Of a DNA stretch of 64,000 nt, positions 51,153-59,324 are shown piece after piece. The position numbers and the translations under genes are program-made. Every line of letters starts with the position of its first letter. The first letter of the stretch is position 1. Below the pieces are notes generated by a model, which did not search any database, had not been told where the DNA came from, and saw only the letters and a list, made by a program, of their open reading frames with translations. The stretch covers positions 1-64,000 of the forward strand of contig NZ_JAGGKT010000002.1 of assembly GCF_017873965.1 (NCBI RefSeq), written 5' to 3'. Source of the stretch: Ammoniphilus resinae. Lineage in GTDB: Bacteria > Bacillota > Bacilli > Aneurinibacillales > RAOX-1.

Positions 51153-52070
51153 ATGACGTTACAACAGTTGAAATATGTGATTGAAGTAGCAAGAAGTCGT
51201 TCGATTAACAAAGCAGCACAGAGGCTTTTTATTAGTCAACCAAGCCTTTCAAACGCACTAAAAGAGCTGGAGGACGAAGTAGGGATTACCATTTTTTTGC
51301 GATCCAATAAGGGGATTTTGATTACTCCTGAAGGAACGGAGTTTTTAGGTTACGCAAGGCAGGTAGTTGAACAGGCGGAACTTCTGGAAAATCGTTATAC
51401 CCATACACGATCACCGCAGCAACATTTCTCTGTATCCACCCAACACTATGCATTTGCAGTTAGTGCCTTTGTACGATTGTTGAAAGGATATGACCGGGAG
51501 GAATACGAGTTCACTTTACGAGAAACAAAAACATACGAAATCATTGATGATGTAAAAAATCTACGAAGTGAAATCGGAATTATATATGTGAATGATTTTA
51601 ACAAAAAGGTGATTGAAAAGTTTTTAAGAGAAGGAAATTTGCTCTTTCATGAGTTGTTTGAGGCAAAGCCCCATGTTTTTATTAGCTCGAAAAATCCGCT
51701 TGTAAAACAGGAAATTGTGACCCTAACGGATTTGCTTCCGTATCCATATCTCTCATTTGAACAAGGGGATTTCAATTCTTTTTATTTTTCCGAGGAGATT
51801 CTGAGCACGCTTTCCAGACCGAAAAATATTCGGGTGACTGATCGGGCTACTTTATTCAACTTACTGATTGGATTAAATGGCTACACCATTTCAACAGGTG
51901 TGATTAGTCATCAATTAAATAGTAAAGACATTGTTGCCGTTCCATTAAAGGTAGAAGAACGAATCAATGTGGGGTATATTACGCACAAAACCGTTACAAC
52001 CAGTACGTTGGCCAATATTTACATTCAGTATTTAAAAGAAAGCATTGAAGATGAATTATGTCAGTTATAG
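51153..52070 (+). CDS. LysR-family transcriptional regulator
   Basis: A 305-residue LysR regulator. The winged helix MTLQQLKYVIEVARSRSINK with AAQRLFISQPSLSNALKELE is typical, followed by a substrate-binding domain. It resembles YxjO/CysL-like regulators of Bacillus, where yxjO lies beside yxjG/yxjH, as the methionine-synthase-like gene lies here. It therefore may control that gene and sense a methionine-related metabolite; this is by analogy. Transcribed in the same direction, 111 bp upstream. Confidence 0.9.
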   Translation: MTLQQLKYVIEVARSRSINKAAQRLFISQPSLSNALKELEDEVGITIFLRSNKGILITPEGTEFLGYARQVVEQAELLENRYTHTRSPQQHFSVSTQHYAFAVSAFVRLLKGYDREEYEFTLRETKTYEIIDDVKNLRSEIGIIYVNDFNKKVIEKFLREGNLLFHELFEAKPHVFISSKNPLVKQEIVTLTDLLPYPYLSFEQGDFNSFYFSEEILSTLSRPKNIRVTDRATLFNLLIGLNGYTISTGVISHQLNSKDIVAVPLKVEERINVGYITHKTVTTSTLANIYIQYLKESIEDELCQL

Positions 52071-52181
52071 TTTGAAGCTATAACAAGACATAGAATAGTT
52101 ATGTTACGTGATAATGATTTCCCTATGCTACACTTTCCTTACATCAAAAGAAGAGTTTTAAAAGAAAGAGGGAGATCATTT

Positions 52182-53285
52182 ATGATACAAACACGAGTGA
52201 AAGCTCCATTTCGAGCAGATCATGTGGGAAGTTTATTACGACCAGAGAGAGTCCATAAGGCTAGAAGAGATTTCCAGGAAGGCCATATTTCTGCACAAGA
52301 ACTACACGGCATTGAAACAGGAGAAATTAAAAAGGTGGTTGACAAGCAAATCGAAGTCGGACTACAGGCTGTGACAGATGGCGAATTTCGTCGTAGATTT
52401 TGGCATACAGATTTTCTCGAACATTTAAACGGTGTAGAGGGCTATGTACCAGATCATGGATTTGCATTCAAGGGGGAGGAAACGGAAAGATACGATGTTC
52501 GTGTGATCGGGAAAATCTCGTTTAACCCAGATCATCCACATATCCGCGAGTTTATCGAATTTAAAGAAATAGTTGGAGACCGTGCTGTTGCCAAACAGAC
52601 CATCCCAAGTCCGAACCAATTATTTAACGCGGGGATTCGTAACCTCGAAATTTATCCAGATATTGAAGAATATACGAATGATGTCATTCAAGCATACCGT
52701 GATGCCATCCAAGCTTTTTATGATGCTGGCTGCCGTTACTTGCAACTAGATGATGTATACATTGCGGGTCTAAATGCACCGGAAATTCCATTTAATGATA
52801 GTGGTTATTCCCGTGAAGAATTAATCGACTTAGCTCTGCGTGTCGTGAATGGAGTATTAGAAGACAAACCAGAAGACCTCATTGTAACCACTCACCTTTG
52901 CCGTGGGAACTACCGTTCTAAATGGGCATTTGAAGGCAGTTACGCGAAAATTGCGCCAACATTATTTGCCAAAGAAAAAGTAAACGGATTTTTCTTGGAA
53001 TATGATGATGATCGTTCTGGAGATTTTGGACCATTGGATTATATACCAAATGGTGACCCACAAGTAGTGTTAGGTGTTTTCACATCGAAACATGGAAAAT
53101 TAGAAAATAAGGAAACGATTAAAGCACGTGTGGAGGAGGCTTCAAAATACGTACCATTCGAGCAATTATGTATCAGTCCTCAATGCGGATTTGCTTCTAC
53201 TCATCATGGAAATATTTTAACCGAGGAAGAGCAATGGGCTAAGCTCAAATATATTGTAGATATTTCTAAAGAGATTTGGGGATAG
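52182..53285 (+). CDS. YxjG/YxjH-type B12-independent methionine synthase family protein
   Basis: A 367-residue MetE-C-terminal-like methyltransferase. FRADHVGSLLRPERVHKARR, QAVTDGEFRRRFWHTDFLEH, YLQLDDVYIAG and HLCRGNYRS are the family's conserved segments; the Zn ligands are the His/Cys of THLCRGN and the later LCISPQCGFAS. It probably makes methionine from homocysteine or a related thiol using a short folate or S-methyl donor. ATG 52182 follows AAAGAGGGAG; earlier in-frame ATGs lack a site. I see no SAM riboswitch or T-box in the 111-bp gap. Confidence 0.9.
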   Translation: MIQTRVKAPFRADHVGSLLRPERVHKARRDFQEGHISAQELHGIETGEIKKVVDKQIEVGLQAVTDGEFRRRFWHTDFLEHLNGVEGYVPDHGFAFKGEETERYDVRVIGKISFNPDHPHIREFIEFKEIVGDRAVAKQTIPSPNQLFNAGIRNLEIYPDIEEYTNDVIQAYRDAIQAFYDAGCRYLQLDDVYIAGLNAPEIPFNDSGYSREELIDLALRVVNGVLEDKPEDLIVTTHLCRGNYRSKWAFEGSYAKIAPTLFAKEKVNGFFLEYDDDRSGDFGPLDYIPNGDPQVVLGVFTSKHGKLENKETIKARVEEASKYVPFEQLCISPQCGFASTHHGNILTEEEQWAKLKYIVDISKEIWG

Positions 53286-53358
53286 GTTTATCTCGCTATA
53301 TTACAATAGAGTAACTTGTTTCTCAACGCTACCTTGATTCAATGTTTAAAGAAAATAT

Positions 53359-53395
53359 GACTGGATCCAATTTAATTGGGTTTCGGTCTTTTTTT
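53359..53395 (+). terminator. Rho-independent terminator
   Basis: A stem made of GAC/GTC and CCAATT/AATTGG is followed by seven T. It ends the yxjG-like transcript. Confidence 0.75.
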
Positions 53396-53504
53396 CTCAT
53401 AATTTCCATAGCGACGTCCTTCAAAGGTGAAAGACAATCCAGTATTCCTAGGGTGACTATATGCCTGGTAGAAAACTGTAGGTGATTTAAGTTAAACAAT
53501 TCAA

Positions 53505-53548
53505 TTGACCTAAGATCTTACTCAATGTTAGTATACATATAGAGGTAT
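53505..53548 (+). promoter_or_regulatory. trxB promoter with CstR-like operator
   Basis: TTGACC (53505-53510), an 18-bp spacer and TAGTAT (53529-53534) form a promoter. ATACATATAGAGGTAT (53533-53548) starts within the -10 box and matches 12 of 16 positions of the CstR/CsoR-type ATACCCCTAGGGGTAT. A similar arrangement occurs at 58182-58224. The rest of 53286-53616 shows nothing else. Confidence 0.6.
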
Positions 53549-53616
53549 ATGTACAAAATGTTTTGATAAGATGTGCATAATAGAATCAAGGATTGTCATT
53601 TGAAGGAGGTAGCAGG

Positions 53617-54564
53617 ATGTATAATTGTATTGTTTTAGGTACGGGACCTTCAGGATTAACCGCTGCGATCTATTTGGCGCGTGCAAATATGAAACCGTTG
53701 GTCATTGAAGGGCCGGAGCCTGGCGGACAACTGACCCTAACGACAGAGGTGGAGAATTTCCCTGGATTTCCGGATGGCATCATGGGTCCGGAATTAATGG
53801 ACAACATGAGAAAACAGGCAGAACGTTTTGGTGCTGAGTTTAAACGAGGTTGGGTAACAAAGGTTGATTTAAACGCTCCTCCTTTTAAACTCTTGGTTGA
53901 TGGAATAGGAGAACTAGAAACAAAAAGCCTGATTATTTCCACTGGTGCATCTGCTAAACTGCTGAACATTCCAGGGGAGAAGGAAAACATCGGACGGGGA
54001 GTAAGTACTTGTGCTACCTGTGACGGTTTTTTCTTCCGCAATAGGAAGGTGATCATCATTGGGGGTGGAGATTCCGCTATGGAAGAGGCGAATTTCCTCA
54101 CCAAGTTTGCCTCCGAGGTACAGATCGTCCATCGGAGAAATGAACTACGTGCTTCAAAAATTATGCAAGATCGGGCAAGAAATAATCCGAAAATCAAGTG
54201 GGGGTTAAATTCAACGCCTCTTGAAGTGGTTGCAGAAAATAACCGAGTAATAGGACTTAAAGTGAGAAATAATGAAACCAATCAAGAGGAAATTTTTGAA
54301 ACAGATGGGATCTTTGTGGCAATCGGGCATAAACCGAATACTGCCTTTTTAGCTGGGCAAGTAAAAACGGATGATACAGGATATATTGTTGTCGAAGCTG
54401 GAACCACTCTAACCAACATTCCAGGAGTATTTGCCTGCGGTGATGTGCAAGACCATCGTTATCGCCAAGCCATCACAGCTGCAGGGTCAGGGTGTATGGC
54501 AGCTCTGGATTGTGAAAAATATCTTGAGGGCAACGCTGTTCAGGATTGGAGTCAAACTTTATAA
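53617..54564 (+). CDS. trxB: Thioredoxin-disulfide reductase-like flavoprotein
   Basis: A 315-residue low-molecular-weight TrxB. CIVLGTGPSGLTAAIYLARA binds FAD, STCATCDGFFFRNRKVIIIG has the redox pair Cys132/Cys135 before the NADPH motif GGGDSAMEEANFL, and IPGVFACGDVQDHRYRQAIT closes the FAD site. ATG 53617 follows AAGGAGGTAGCAGG. Because it heads a sulfur-related group under a CstR-like site, it may be a dedicated reductase for persulfides or for the neighbouring thiol proteins, and the housekeeping trxB may be elsewhere. Confidence 0.93.
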   Translation: MYNCIVLGTGPSGLTAAIYLARANMKPLVIEGPEPGGQLTLTTEVENFPGFPDGIMGPELMDNMRKQAERFGAEFKRGWVTKVDLNAPPFKLLVDGIGELETKSLIISTGASAKLLNIPGEKENIGRGVSTCATCDGFFFRNRKVIIIGGGDSAMEEANFLTKFASEVQIVHRRNELRASKIMQDRARNNPKIKWGLNSTPLEVVAENNRVIGLKVRNNETNQEEIFETDGIFVAIGHKPNTAFLAGQVKTDDTGYIVVEAGTTLTNIPGVFACGDVQDHRYRQAITAAGSGCMAALDCEKYLEGNAVQDWSQTL

Positions 54565-54596
54565 CCAAATGTGAAGTAAGAAAGGAGAAGAAAAAT

Positions 54597-54989
54597 ATGG
54601 ATTTCCATTATACCGTAACAACGGATAAATCAATTAATGAGGCGATTCAATCACTAGAACAAAAGTTAAAGGAAAATAAATTTGGTATCCTTTGGCAATT
54701 GGATCTGCCTGCAAAATTGCAGGAAAAAGGGGTAACCAGCTATACAAGTCCTTATCATATCCTAGAAGTATGCAACCCAAAAGAAGCAGCAAGAGTACTA
54801 AATCAAAATGAACTTGTAGGGTATTTCTTACCTTGCAAAATTACAGTTTATCAAAGCAAGGATGGTCAAACGAAAATCGGACTTCCTAAGCCATCAGCGA
54901 TGATTAATTTGTTAGATGATCAGGAACTTCAATCGATTGCACAAGAAATTGAAGCGACCCTAATCAATGTTTTAGAACAAAGCAAGTAA
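54597..54989 (+). CDS. DUF302 family protein
   Basis: A 130-residue protein with the DUF302 fold: FHYTVTTDKSINEAIQSLEQ, KFGILWQLDLPAKLQEKGV, the conserved Cys-containing ILEVCNPKEAARVLNQ and LPCKITVYQSKDG with a second conserved Cys. DUF302 proteins often lie in sulfur- or redox-stress operons; function is unknown. ATG 54597 follows AAAGGAGAAG. It lies 32 nt after trxB. Confidence 0.88.
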   Translation: MDFHYTVTTDKSINEAIQSLEQKLKENKFGILWQLDLPAKLQEKGVTSYTSPYHILEVCNPKEAARVLNQNELVGYFLPCKITVYQSKDGQTKIGLPKPSAMINLLDDQELQSIAQEIEATLINVLEQSK

Positions 54990-55003
54990 AGGGGGGGCTG
55001 ACG

Positions 55004-55573
55004 ATGAACGAACGCAGGTTTGATCCATCAAAAATGGCCAAATTGGACAATCCGGACAGACGAAAGGCGTTGCCACCAGAGAAGCTTTTGTCCGAATTGA
55101 ATATTCGGGAAGACCAAACGGTTTTAGATTTAGGAGCCGGGACCGGGTACTTCACCATTCCAGCTGCCAAGCTAACCCAAGGTACCGTCTATGCGTTAGA
55201 CGTTGAGCCGCAAATGCTTTCTGTACTTAAGGAGCGCGTGGAACAGGAAGGGTTACAAAATGTACATTATGTTAACGGGGTTATTGAAGAGATTCCTTTG
55301 GCTGATGAAATCGCAGATTATGTGATCGCGTCCTTTGTTCTTCATGAAGTAGAGCCATTATCCAAAGGACTGCAGGAAATTTATCGGACGCTAAAACCAG
55401 GGGGCAAGTGTTTTTGTTTGGAATGGGAGAAGAAACAAATGGAACAGGGACCTCCATTAAATCATCGCATTCATTCTTCTGATATGGAAGAGAGCATGAA
55501 GCAACAGGGTTTTAAAGTGATATCCCGTAGTTTTCCTACGGATCAACATTATCTATTGATTGTGGAGAAATAA
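55004..55573 (+). CDS. Class I SAM-dependent methyltransferase
   Basis: A 189-residue methyltransferase with the SAM motif VLDLGAGTGYFTIPAAKL, the acidic residue after strand 2 (YALDVEPQML) and ADYVIASFVLHEVEPLSKGL, as in UbiE/Methyltransf_11 proteins. It may methylate a thiol or metalloid in this setting, but no substrate is visible. It follows DUF302 by 14 nt with AAAGGGGGG upstream and is closed by a terminator, so trxB, DUF302 and this gene form one unit. Confidence 0.88.
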   Translation: MNERRFDPSKMAKLDNPDRRKALPPEKLLSELNIREDQTVLDLGAGTGYFTIPAAKLTQGTVYALDVEPQMLSVLKERVEQEGLQNVHYVNGVIEEIPLADEIADYVIASFVLHEVEPLSKGLQEIYRTLKPGGKCFCLEWEKKQMEQGPPLNHRIHSSDMEESMKQQGFKVISRSFPTDQHYLLIVEK

Positions 55574-55582
55574 AATGTGACA

Positions 55583-55612
55583 ACACCATCATCATTAGGA
55601 TGGTGTTTTTTT
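55583..55612 (+). terminator. Rho-independent terminator
   Basis: ACACCATC (55583-55590) pairs with GATGGTGT (55599-55606), followed by seven T. Confidence 0.92.
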
Positions 55613-55635
55613 ATGGGTGGATTCCAAAACGTGCT

Positions 55636-55682
55636 GGATTTCGGACTGAATAGGGATGATCCCACGGTTTGAGTCCGAATCC
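55636..55682. other. Compact nested hairpin element in the intergenic region
   Basis: GGATTTCGGACT (55636-55647) pairs with AGTCCGAATCC (55672-55682, one bulge) and encloses a second hairpin GGGAT-G-ATCCC (55653-55663). It could be a small structured RNA or leader element for the downstream genes. The rest of 55613-55917 holds no gene; a TATTAT element at 55880-55885 may be a -10 box. Confidence 0.45.
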
Positions 55683-55917
55683 ACAGGGGAGTCAGTGGGA
55701 GGAGATCCTTGGTGGACGAGAATGGAAAGTAACCTAGTGTATCTGTTTAACACGGAATAAATGTATTTAGGGGGATTCCGCAAAGAAAGTCTCCTGCTTT
55801 TAATTTACAAGGGGGTAACGTTCCAAACCTGTTAGGGTTTATTTTTTACGTTCTTCATCGTTTCTTAATATACGAAGTGTATTATCTTAATAAGAAATAA
55901 AAGGAGGGAGGAAGTTC

Positions 55918-56586
55918 ATGCAAGATGTGATAAGTATGGGTCCTTTTATAGTGAAGTGGAGTTGGGTCATATTAGGCATCTCAGGTTTTGTTGGGTATTT
56001 GATAGTAAAAAATCACCTAAAAGGGACGAAGGAAGAATGGGGAAATGAAATACTTGATTCTGTTGGAAACTCGATCTTCCTAAGTTTTGTGATATGGAAA
56101 CTCAGTCTGATTCTTTTCGAGCCTGTCTCTGTATTGAACAATCCAATGGTATTGCTTTATTTTTCTGGTGGCTATAAAGGATGGATCTTGGCTGTAATCT
56201 CCATTTTTATCTATTTATTTATCCAAGCCAAGAAGCACAACATTCCGATTTCTACCTATATGCAAGTCTATGGTTTAGGTTTTTCTTCTGCGACTGCGAT
56301 TTACCATTTTATTCCCTCTCTCTTGGGAGGAGCTGACCAGCTTTTTCATTTTGGTGAAGTCCTCTTATCTGTCATTTTTACGGGATGGTTTTATAAAAAT
56401 CATGCTGCAAATCAGGTTTTTCAAGCTGTGATCTGGTTTGGAATTGGACAAATTTTTATGTATTTCTTTATGGATGTACGTGTAGAGGTATTGGCGGGGC
56501 TTTCCAAAGAGCAACTTATTTTTTTGGTAGTTTCTTTCATCGGATTTTTGGGCTTATCAAAATGGGTGAACTTTAAAGAAACTTAA
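55918..56586 (+). CDS. Polytopic membrane protein, Lgt-like
   Basis: A 222-residue membrane protein with about six or seven transmembrane segments. The pattern VKWSWVILGISGFVGYLIVK, FVIWKLSLILFEP and the later YGLGFSSATAIYHFIPSLLG loosely resembles prolipoprotein diacylglyceryl transferase, but the catalytic Arg/His-Gly motifs of Lgt are not evident. AAAGGAGGGAGGAAG precedes the ATG. It is 43 nt before ccdA, so it probably works in the membrane thiol-redox path with CcdA and ResA; this is positional inference. Confidence 0.65.
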   Translation: MQDVISMGPFIVKWSWVILGISGFVGYLIVKNHLKGTKEEWGNEILDSVGNSIFLSFVIWKLSLILFEPVSVLNNPMVLLYFSGGYKGWILAVISIFIYLFIQAKKHNIPISTYMQVYGLGFSSATAIYHFIPSLLGGADQLFHFGEVLLSVIFTGWFYKNHAANQVFQAVIWFGIGQIFMYFFMDVRVEVLAGLSKEQLIFLVVSFIGFLGLSKWVNFKET

Positions 56587-56629
56587 CAAATGAGGTTTAC
56601 ACTGATTACTAAAGGAGGTTTGTATTCAA

Positions 56630-57346
56630 TTGGAGAACATTACCATCGTTTTTGCCTTTACTGCAGGAATCTTGTCTTTTTTTTCACCCTGTATCTTTCC
56701 GTTGATCCCTGCTTATGTGGCAAACTTGACAGGTTCTCATATTCAATCGGAGAAAGTAATCGTTTCTAAATGGCTGCTTATGTCTAGATCACTGTACTTT
56801 ATTCTCGGGTTTAGTGTCATCTTCATGCTTATGGGGGCTTCTGCAAGTGCACTAGGGCAGCTTTTTTCTCAATATCGAGGTCTCCTTGAGAAGGTGAGTG
56901 GTTTCTTAATTATCGTATTTGGATTGCAAATGGCTGGGATTTTAAGTCTGCGATTTCTGATGCTTGAAAAGAGGTTCCAATCGAAAACACCGAGCAATAA
57001 AAGCAATTGGAGTTCTTTTGTGCTTGGGCTTGCCTTTGGTACGGGATGGACACCCTGCGTAGGATTGGCCCTATCCTCCATTCTACTGCTCGCAGGTTCA
57101 GCAGATACCATGTATAGTGGTCTGTTTATGCTAATGGTCTATTCCCTTGGTTTAGGGATCCCTTTTCTTATTATCTCTTGGTTAATTACTTATTCTCTAA
57201 CAGTGGTAAGGAAAGTAAATAAATTTTTGCCGAAATTATCTTTAATTAATGGGTGGATTCTCATCTTTATGGGGTTACTCTTATTCACCGGGCAACTACA
57301 AAAAATTAGTGCATGGTTAGCTACATTTACACCTTTTGTTTACTAA
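56630..57346 (+). CDS. ccdA: CcdA-type transmembrane thiol-disulfide carrier
   Basis: A 238-residue membrane protein with six transmembrane segments that moves electrons from cytosolic thioredoxin to extracytoplasmic thioredoxin-like proteins. The redox pair is Cys21 (FFSPCIFPLIPAY) and Cys143 (GTGWTPCVGLALSS). The start is TTG 56630, 11 nt after AAAGGAGG. With resA 80 bp downstream it forms the classic CcdA-ResA reducing pair used in cytochrome c maturation or other outer-surface thiol repair. Confidence 0.93.
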   Translation: MENITIVFAFTAGILSFFSPCIFPLIPAYVANLTGSHIQSEKVIVSKWLLMSRSLYFILGFSVIFMLMGASASALGQLFSQYRGLLEKVSGFLIIVFGLQMAGILSLRFLMLEKRFQSKTPSNKSNWSSFVLGLAFGTGWTPCVGLALSSILLLAGSADTMYSGLFMLMVYSLGLGIPFLIISWLITYSLTVVRKVNKFLPKLSLINGWILIFMGLLLFTGQLQKISAWLATFTPFVY

Positions 57347-57426
57347 ACTCTAAAAGGCAACTGGTTTGCGAGAATGTGAATGGTTGACGAAGTTCGCAAA
57401 CCGCTAGAAGAAGGAGGAAAAGACTT

Positions 57427-57999
57427 ATGAAGAAAAATATTATTGCGGTGATCGCTTTGATCGGATTAGTCCTTTGGGGGATTTACGATTCTGGAAAAGA
57501 CAGCGGTATGATGGATTCCAAACCGATCGAAGCAGAGGAAAAGACTGGGGAAGTGGTCTATGCACCTGTTGGGATTCAGAAAGGAAACTTGGCACCAGAT
57601 TTTGAACTGAAGACAATGGATGGAGAAACCATGAAGCTTTCTGACTTTCGAGGAAAAAGATTGATTGTCAATCTATGGGCTACTTGGTGTCCACCGTGTC
57701 GGGCGGAAATGCCGGATATGCAGAAATTTTATGAGGAAAATAAGAACAAGGGGATTGAGATCCTCGGTGTCAATTTAACAGCTTCAGAACAGCAACCTGA
57801 AAATATTGCCAAATTCATCGAAGAGTTCGGCATCACGTTCCCTGTCGTTCTAGATGAAAAAAATAGTGTAGCCGATCATTATCAGGTCGTGTCTATTCCT
57901 ACGAGCTATATCATTGATTCCAGGGGTGTTATTCAACAGAAATTAGTTGGACCTATGAACAAAGAAATGATGGAAGAGCTTGTGTTTAGTATGGAATAA
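57427..57999 (+). CDS. ResA/TlpA-type membrane-anchored thioredoxin
   Basis: A 190-residue protein with an N-terminal membrane anchor (residues 4-21), then a thioredoxin domain of the AhpC-TSA/TlpA type: NLAPDFELKTMDGETMKLSD, LWATWCPPCRAEMPDM (Cys88/Cys91) and the cis-Pro region VVSIPTSYIIDSRG. It faces the outside of the membrane and is reduced by CcdA. GAAGGAGGAAA precedes the ATG. ResA reduces apocytochrome c; other targets are possible. Confidence 0.9.
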   Translation: MKKNIIAVIALIGLVLWGIYDSGKDSGMMDSKPIEAEEKTGEVVYAPVGIQKGNLAPDFELKTMDGETMKLSDFRGKRLIVNLWATWCPPCRAEMPDMQKFYEENKNKGIEILGVNLTASEQQPENIAKFIEEFGITFPVVLDEKNSVADHYQVVSIPTSYIIDSRGVIQQKLVGPMNKEMMEELVFSME

Positions 58000-58037
58000 A
58001 GGATAAATGAATGAAATTATAAGTGCGCAGAAGCTTT

Positions 58038-58065
58038 AACCCACGGGGGAGGGTTTTCTTTTTTT
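58038..58065 (+). terminator. Rho-independent terminator
   Basis: AACCC and GGGTT pair around an 8-nt loop, followed by a T-rich run (TTCTTTTTTT). It ends the ccdA-resA transcript. Confidence 0.7.
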
Positions 58066-58181
58066 AAAATTTAAAAGGTCGAATGTTGAGAAATGACACA
58101 GTTTATGCAAATGGGTTGGTTGATGATCGAATCCAATTATCCTTAGGATGCTCAAGGGTGAAATTAAAATTAAAAGCAGGG

Positions 58182-58224
58182 TTGCAATATAAATTCTGAT
58201 ATTGTAATATACCTATAGGGGTAA
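58182..58224 (+). promoter_or_regulatory. Sulfur-operon promoter with CstR-like operator
   Basis: TTGCAA (58182-58187), a 17-bp spacer and TAATAT (58205-58210) form a strong promoter. ATACCTATAGGGGTAA (58209-58224) starts in the last two bases of the -10 and matches 13 of 16 positions of the CstR consensus ATACCCCTAGGGGTAT. CstR is a persulfide-sensing repressor of the CsoR family that controls such operons in Staphylococcus. No cstR gene is in the window. Confidence 0.7.
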
Positions 58225-58310
58225 TGGTAGTTGAACAAAACGATAATTAAAATTTTAATTATGTGTAAGGAATTAATACTTTTAGCTTCATTTTATGGGA
58301 GGAAAAGAAA

Positions 58311-58880
58311 ATGAACATTACCGTAGATAAAGTACTTGACTGCAAAGGTCTTGCTTGTCCAATGCCAATCGTCAAAACCAAAAAAGGGATGGAAGAGCTT
58401 CAAGCTGGCCAAGTCATTGAGGTTCTTGCTACAGATAAAGGGTCTGTTGCCGATATTCAAGGGTGGGCGAAGAATACGGGCCATCAATATATTGGCACCA
58501 TAGAAGAAGGCGAAGTATTCAAGCATTATTTACGAAAAGCGAATGCGGATGAAGTGAAGGAAGAAACAAGATATCCTCACACTGTTTCTCACGAAGAACT
58601 GATCGAAAAGATTAATGCGAAAGAAAATATGAAAATTTTGGATGTTCGCGAACCTGCGGAATATGCCTTTGGTCGAATTCCGGGTGCCATCTCAATCCCG
58701 ATGGGGGAGTTGGAAGAACGGATCAGTGAATTGAATCCGGAGGATGTGATTCATGTGGTATGCAGGTCGGGAAATCGCAGTGACCGGGCTTGCCAGTTAC
58801 TAGATGAAAAAGGTTTTAAAAGATTGAAAAACATCCTGCCAGGCATGAAAGATTGGTTAGGTCAGATCGAGAAGAACTAA
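58311..58880 (+). CDS. TusA-rhodanese fusion sulfurtransferase
   Basis: A 189-residue two-domain protein. Residues 1-78 are TusA-like (DCKGLACPMPIVKTKKGM, Cys16); residues about 90-187 are a rhodanese (LDVREPAEYAFGRIPGA; active loop CRSGNR, Cys151). Both cysteines carry persulfide, so sulfur can pass between domains. The staphylococcal CstA has the same domain types in another arrangement. GGGAGG precedes the ATG. First gene of the persulfide operon. Confidence 0.93.
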   Translation: MNITVDKVLDCKGLACPMPIVKTKKGMEELQAGQVIEVLATDKGSVADIQGWAKNTGHQYIGTIEEGEVFKHYLRKANADEVKEETRYPHTVSHEELIEKINAKENMKILDVREPAEYAFGRIPGAISIPMGELEERISELNPEDVIHVVCRSGNRSDRACQLLDEKGFKRLKNILPGMKDWLGQIEKN

Positions 58881-58902
58881 TAATTCTAGGGAGGAAAAAG
58901 AA

Positions 58903-59298
58903 ATGAGTACAAAAGTAGCGATTATTGCAAGCAATGGTGGATTATTTGATGCCTATAAAGTATTTAACATTGCCACCGCGGCAGCGGCTACGGATGCAGA
59001 GGTATCAATCTTCTTTACCTTTGAAGGATTAAACTTGATCCACAAACAGGCTTATCAACAACTTCCTATGCCTGCTGGGAGAGAACATTTTGCCGAAGGA
59101 TTTAAAGCTGCGAATGTGCCAGCGATTCCTGAATTAGTGGGGATGGCAGTGGAATTGGGAGTGAAAATTATCGCCTGCCAAATGACCATGGATGTGATGA
59201 ATCTGAAAAAAGAAGATTTCATCGATGGGATTGATGTAGGTGGGGCTGTTACGTTCCTTGACTTTGCAAAAGATGCAAACGTCACGCTTACGTTCTAA
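58903..59298 (+). CDS. DsrE/DsrF-like (DsrE2) sulfur-carrier protein
   Basis: A 131-residue DsrE-family protein: [34 protein letters not shown] and [16 protein letters not shown] with the persulfide-accepting Cys92 in the position used by DsrE2/peroxiredoxin-family proteins. It probably relays sulfane sulfur between TusA and other partners. No membrane segment is visible. It lies 22 nt after the TusA-rhodanese gene, with GGGAGG upstream. Confidence 0.9.
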   Translation: MSTKVAIIASNGGLFDAYKVFNIATAAAATDAEVSIFFTFEGLNLIHKQAYQQLPMPAGREHFAEGFKAANVPAIPELVGMAVELGVKIIACQMTMDVMNLKKEDFIDGIDVGGAVTFLDFAKDANVTLTF

Positions 59299-59324
59299 AT
59301 TTTAAGTTAGAGGGGGATGGAAAC

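Noticed and set aside
52071-52181. SAM riboswitch or T-box before the methionine-synthase-like gene.
   Set aside because: The gap is only 111 bp and shows neither the S-box core nor a T-box motif or terminator/antiterminator pair.
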